Of a DNA stretch of 64,000 nt, positions 60,121 to 64,000 are shown piece after piece (within the stretch, counting starts at the first letter, position 1; every line of letters starts with the position of its first letter). The notes under the pieces were generated by a model. The model saw only the letters and a list, made by a program, of their open reading frames with translations. It made no database searches and had not been told where the DNA came from. The stretch is from positions 992,001 to 1,056,000 of the forward strand of contig JBLDXI010000032.1 in the NCBI GenBank assembly GCA_047495785.1. Direction: 5' to 3'. Position numbers and translations under genes: made by a program. Source of the DNA: Lepidodermella squamata (taxonomy: Eukaryota; Gastrotricha).

Positions 60121-61225
60121 TTTTTATAATTTCTGATGCCAAAATTTCCCTTTCAGAGGTAAAGCTTGTGCTCTTTCAACGGTTCGCCTATTTTTTCATC
60201 TAAGAACAAAAAAATTATCGCTTGGCTTTCGAAAAAGGTAGAGCTTGAAGCTTAACAAACCGGAAAACTACAAACACAAGGTTATCAAAAGAACGAATCG
60301 AAATTGAAGATTAAAATGGCTAGCAAAAGAAATTTGCAAGTTTAAGTCGATACAAACAGTGACTGATAGTAATAGGTGATCAGTCCATTAACTGAGAAAT
60401 GCTGCATAATTTAGTCGCCCAAGAAGCTTACTACCTTGGCCCCCAGTCCACATACATGACTTGAAAAAGTCGAAAATCCTTGTAAGTATTATCGACTTCA
60501 AGCTATAGGCTTATTCTAGCTATATTCTTTAGCGATCAAGTGGAAGCACATCTTCTGCGGTTCCACGAAAATCCTGACGGTAAATCCGAATCGCCGGGAA
60601 ATCCAAGTAGTTTTGTATGTAATTCCCTCTGCGGGCCTAAGTCGCTCCTAAATATTTACATTTGACGAAAAATCAGGGTTCCACTGTAATTTTTTCAAAT
60701 CATTCATCTCAAAAATGTAACTACCGAGAAAATTTTACTGGCCAATTAAGGCCGCCGGGTCCACGTTTAAGATGAAACAAGTCATTTCGCATCACACAAG
60801 TTCCTCGAAATAGAGGCATACCTATTGTACCTCGTTCGTCCTATAATGTTTTGAACAAGGCGCATTCACTGCCAATCCCGAAAATATGATGTGATCGTTA
60901 TGGGGACAGTCAGCATTCATCCTTGCCATTTGATTCCAGTAAATTAGTTCGCGTTTAGCTGCGGACGACTTGGAATTTTCTGACCTGACCGGCAAGTACG
61001 AGCTAAGGAACATTTCTCCTAGAAACGCAGCCGCTTTCGCGTTTCATAAACAATAACAAACGTGGAAACGCGTGAAGAGCAAATTTTATTCCTCGATCAC
61101 GATATTATTTCACAAAAAGGTTATGAAAAACAAACAAAACACTGGAGTTTCTGAAAATTCACAGCGTCAAATAAGCAGAAGAAGTATGTGGAATTATGAA
61201 ATGGATGACTACAATCACTGCGATT

Positions 61226-64000
61226 TTAATCACTGTCAGAAGCAGACGAAGCCGCTTGATCCTGCTCCATCGGCTCCTCGCCACCGGATCCTTCGGCGTC
61301 AGACTTGGCCGGTTCATCGCCCGTATCAGGCCGACCCTCCGCCTCTTCCTGTTCCTCGTCATCGCTGTCTTGAATAATTCTCCGCTTCGCCTTGGTCGGA
61401 GTGTCCTTTTCAGGCTTCTTCCCGCTCTCTGACCCGGACGACGCAGCTTCTTCCTCCTGGTCAGAATCAGCCTTTTTATCGTCGTTATCCTCAGCCCCCG
61501 AGCTGGAACTTGAGCTGGTATCGCCGATGAACTCCGGCAGAACGACTCGCCGCTTCTTCGACGCAGAAAGCCCAGCCATACCGGCACTCTTGCGACGCCG
61601 GCTCGACCCGTCACCCTCACCGTCATCGATGAAATCTTCATCCTTCTCCTTAGCCGACCGAGACTTGCGCTTGTTCTCGCCCTTCGACTTGCGCCGCTCC
61701 TTCCGCTCCCGCGGGGTCCGAGGCTCGCCATCTTCCGCGTCGGACAAGTCGCGTTTCCCGCGCCGATCGCCTTCACTTTTAACCGCAGCCGCCGTTTGAG
61801 CCAGGGCAATTCGAAGCTGCTCAGCCTTGGCCAACTCTTGCAAGCGCTGATCTTCACGCCGCTTGGTCAATTCCTCCTGGCGCCGCTGTGCCTCCTCCTC
61901 CTCCTGCTTCATCTTCGCCTTCATCGCCGCTTTTTCAGCCTCCTGCCGCCGTTTAATCTCACGCTCCTGCTCGTCGAGTTTCTTCGCGCGGGAAACGTGG
62001 TACTGCGCCTGGCTGAGAACATCCGAACACTGCCTCGCCTCTCGCGCCGCCTGCTCGACATTCATCTTCGTCTTATCGCCATGCTCAGCGAGATACGTGA
62101 AGTTCTTCTGCGCAGTTTTCAAGTCATTCACCGCCATTTGGACGATTTTCAGCGTCGATTTTTCGTCCCTCAACGAATGAGTGGCTAACCGCAGTAAGAC
62201 CAGGCATAAATTGTAGAGGATAACCTTGTCGGAGGGGCAGACGTGACGCGCACGGACGATAACGCGCCGGCAGTCGTTCAACTTATCGGCCTTGTAATAG
62301 GCACGGGCGAGGTTCATCAGCGCGTCTGTATCGTGTTCGCGGCCGAATTTTTTCATGCAGTTTTCGTACATTTGAATGGCGGCAATGTACTGCTTCTGTT
62401 CGACGTAGATGTGGGCGATGTTCATCCAGACGTCGCAGAAATCGGCGGTGGATTCGCGGACTTGGGCGAAAATGTCGCGAGCTTCGGCGATGTGGCCTTT
62501 GAAAGCGAGCAGACACCCGACGCCGTTGGTCGCCCAAATGTTGGCAGGGTCAACTTTGAGCACGTGTTTGAACATGGCCAGAGCTCTAAAAATATAAATA
62601 AAATAAAATGATTATCTAAATCTAATCGAGGTGGGTCACTAATAGGCTACTTTTTCAACATTTACGGTAATGGCGTTTGAAAATTGAAGTCCTCAGAATT
62701 TTCATTGATACAGACATTGATTTCTCTTTAAATTATCGAAAATTTTGACAAAATCGGATCATTTGATTTTCCACTTTATAAATTTTTTAATAATTTTTGA
62801 AAAAATGAATTTACCTTTCGTAATGCTTGTCCTGCTTTGATTTGTCTTTCGTAGGCTGATACAGCGTCTCAAGCCACATGTTTCCGAGCGCAACGAGGGC
62901 ATACGTATCATCCTTGTGCTTCTCAAGAATCCGCTCGAATTTTTTCTGAGCCAAGCCGAATTCTTTCTTGGACAAATGAATATTGCCGATTAGAGACCAC
63001 GCCTCAGGATTATCTTGATCAACACGGAAGGCTTCTTTGTAGTAGTCGAGAGCTTCGTGGACTTGACCACGGTCACGAGCCATGCAACCGAGCCGCAGAA
63101 AGCAGTCGATATAGCCACTCTGCTCGGACAAAAGTTGGCGATAAATTCGCTCGGCAACAACATCATCGTGCAAGGCCTCGTGGACTCTAGCTAAATTGTA
63201 CCGAATCGAAATCGACATCCCAGCATAGTAATTTCGGTCATGCTCGACCTCGGCCCGGCACCTATCCAACGCAGTTTGATACATTTCCTTCGCAACTTTC
63301 ATATTTCCAAGGCGGAAATTTAAAGAGGCGATGTTGTTCAAAATTTCAGGTGGCAAATCAGGAGACACGTTTTCTTTCAACAATTTCGACGCCTCTTCAT
63401 AGGCGTGGAGTGACGCTTGCAAATCTTGATCCTCCAAAATTTGAGCCAACTCAATCCAAGCTTCAATATCATCAGGCTGCTGCTTCGTTACGGCTTCAAG
63501 CAGCGTTTTCGCCTGTTGCCGTTTCTCAAGCGATGGCGAGTTTGAGTACAGTGAACCGAGAATTTTCATCGATTCGTAATTTTGCGGCATAGCTTTTAGC
63601 ACTTTTTCAAAACAAGTCGCCGCATTTTCTTTATCACCGCGATGAATATACATCTGCCCCAGGCCGAAATACGGTATCACAAATGAAGCGGGGGCGAATT
63701 GGGTCGATTGATAGTAGTACTGAAAGGCTTGATCATAGTCACCTTGAACGTGGAAAGCCCTCGCGAGCTGGTAGCAACTCTCAGCTCGCATGCCTTCATT
63801 CTCGGTATTGTGAAAAGCGTAAATAGCCAGATTATGGACCTTGGCGTAGTCCTTCTTATAGAATAGGTGATTTGACAGTAGATTCAGCACCATCGGGTTG
63901 TTGAAATCGATTGCATAGGCGCGACTCAGCAATTGAACAGCCGTTCGGACAGAGTCAACGTCCTTCTTATTAAGGTGGCACAGAGCCAACCCAACAAAAG
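61226..64000 (-). CDS. CTR9: CTR9, PAF1 complex subunit (5' end beyond the window)
   Basis: A TPR scaffold of the PAF1 transcription-elongation complex. Two exons are seen: the first enters from the right edge and ends at 62815, and the last is 62585-61226; the 769... to 845-residue part visible is about 848 codons in one phase. It shows successive TPR motifs ([80 protein letters not shown]). After about 600 residues comes a long Glu/Lys/Arg-rich coiled region, and then a Ser/Asp/Glu-rich disordered tail ([20 protein letters not shown]), as in other CTR9 proteins. The N-terminal TPRs are missing because the window ends. The intron is 229 bp. Confidence 0.95.

Larger units (their letters stand above)
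59773..61225. other. Intergenic upstream of P450, repeat-bearing
   Basis: Contains a three-copy motif and a possible transposon end (see repeats). Otherwise there is no gene, tRNA or conserved coding segment between P450 and the CTR9 3' end. Confidence 0.5.

Noticed and set aside
61159-61857. Arg-rich 232-residue minus-strand frame
   Set aside because: Shadow of the acidic Ser/Glu-rich CTR9 tail read in another frame.

Overview
This window is nuclear DNA from an animal with a compact genome. The evidence is spliced genes with GT-AG introns, many only about 50 bp long with T-rich acceptors, a replication-dependent H2A/H2B histone pair, and a set of animal orthologues (EPG5, LLGL, LIN54, GTF2H1, TMF1, CTR9, SLC30). 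A CFAP91 gene implies motile cilia or flagella, which argues against nematodes. Gene density (about 20 genes in 64 kb), tiny introns and at least one probable operon with an internal splice acceptor fit a small-genome invertebrate; an appendicularian tunicate is one possibility, but the sequence alone does not settle the phylum.

Layout. 0-3 kb: a 92-bp-arm palindrome, then divergent histone H2B (-) and H2A (+) sharing a promoter and ending in matching 3' processing elements. 3-6 kb: an unrecognised two-exon gene and a small secreted peptide with a twin CX3C motif, both (-). 6-15 kb: RPL10 (-) and a 2253-residue EPG5-like autophagy protein (-). 16-21 kb: MIF (+) and LLGL (+). 22-27 kb: an unknown single-exon protein (-) and a SLC30 zinc transporter (-) with a perfect hairpin in its last intron. 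27.5-28 kb: a foldback element with an 8-bp target duplication. 28.6-34.7 kb: GTF2H1 (-), whose 2.9-kb intron holds opposite-strand coding-like sequence, then a conserved unknown (-). 34.9-38.8 kb: a Cys-rich membrane protein (-) divergent from LIN54 (+).

39.8-46 kb: a 957-residue AT-hook protein (-) lying 73 bp downstream of ATPAF2 (-) in a probable operon; its largest intron is filled with transposon relics, including a LINE reverse-transcriptase fragment. 46.4-52 kb: TMF1 (-) divergent from CFAP91 (+). 52-55.3 kb: a PLAT-ankyrin protein and a 335-residue acidic protein, both (-), only 90 bp apart. 55.8-59.8 kb: a rhodopsin-type GPCR (-) and a CYP2-clan P450 (-), each with an apparent single-base frameshift. 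61.2-64 kb: CTR9 (-), cut by the window edge.

Most genes are housekeeping (chromatin and transcription: H2A, H2B, LIN54, GTF2H1, CTR9; Golgi and autophagy: TMF1, EPG5; mitochondria: ATPAF2). They do not form one pathway. The less explained material is a short dispersed motif (TTAAGGNGGA), several foldback elements, the twin CX3C peptide, and several unrecognised but cleanly spliced genes. Gene models were built by hand from splice sites and reading phase; those with consistent phase throughout are marked with higher confidence.
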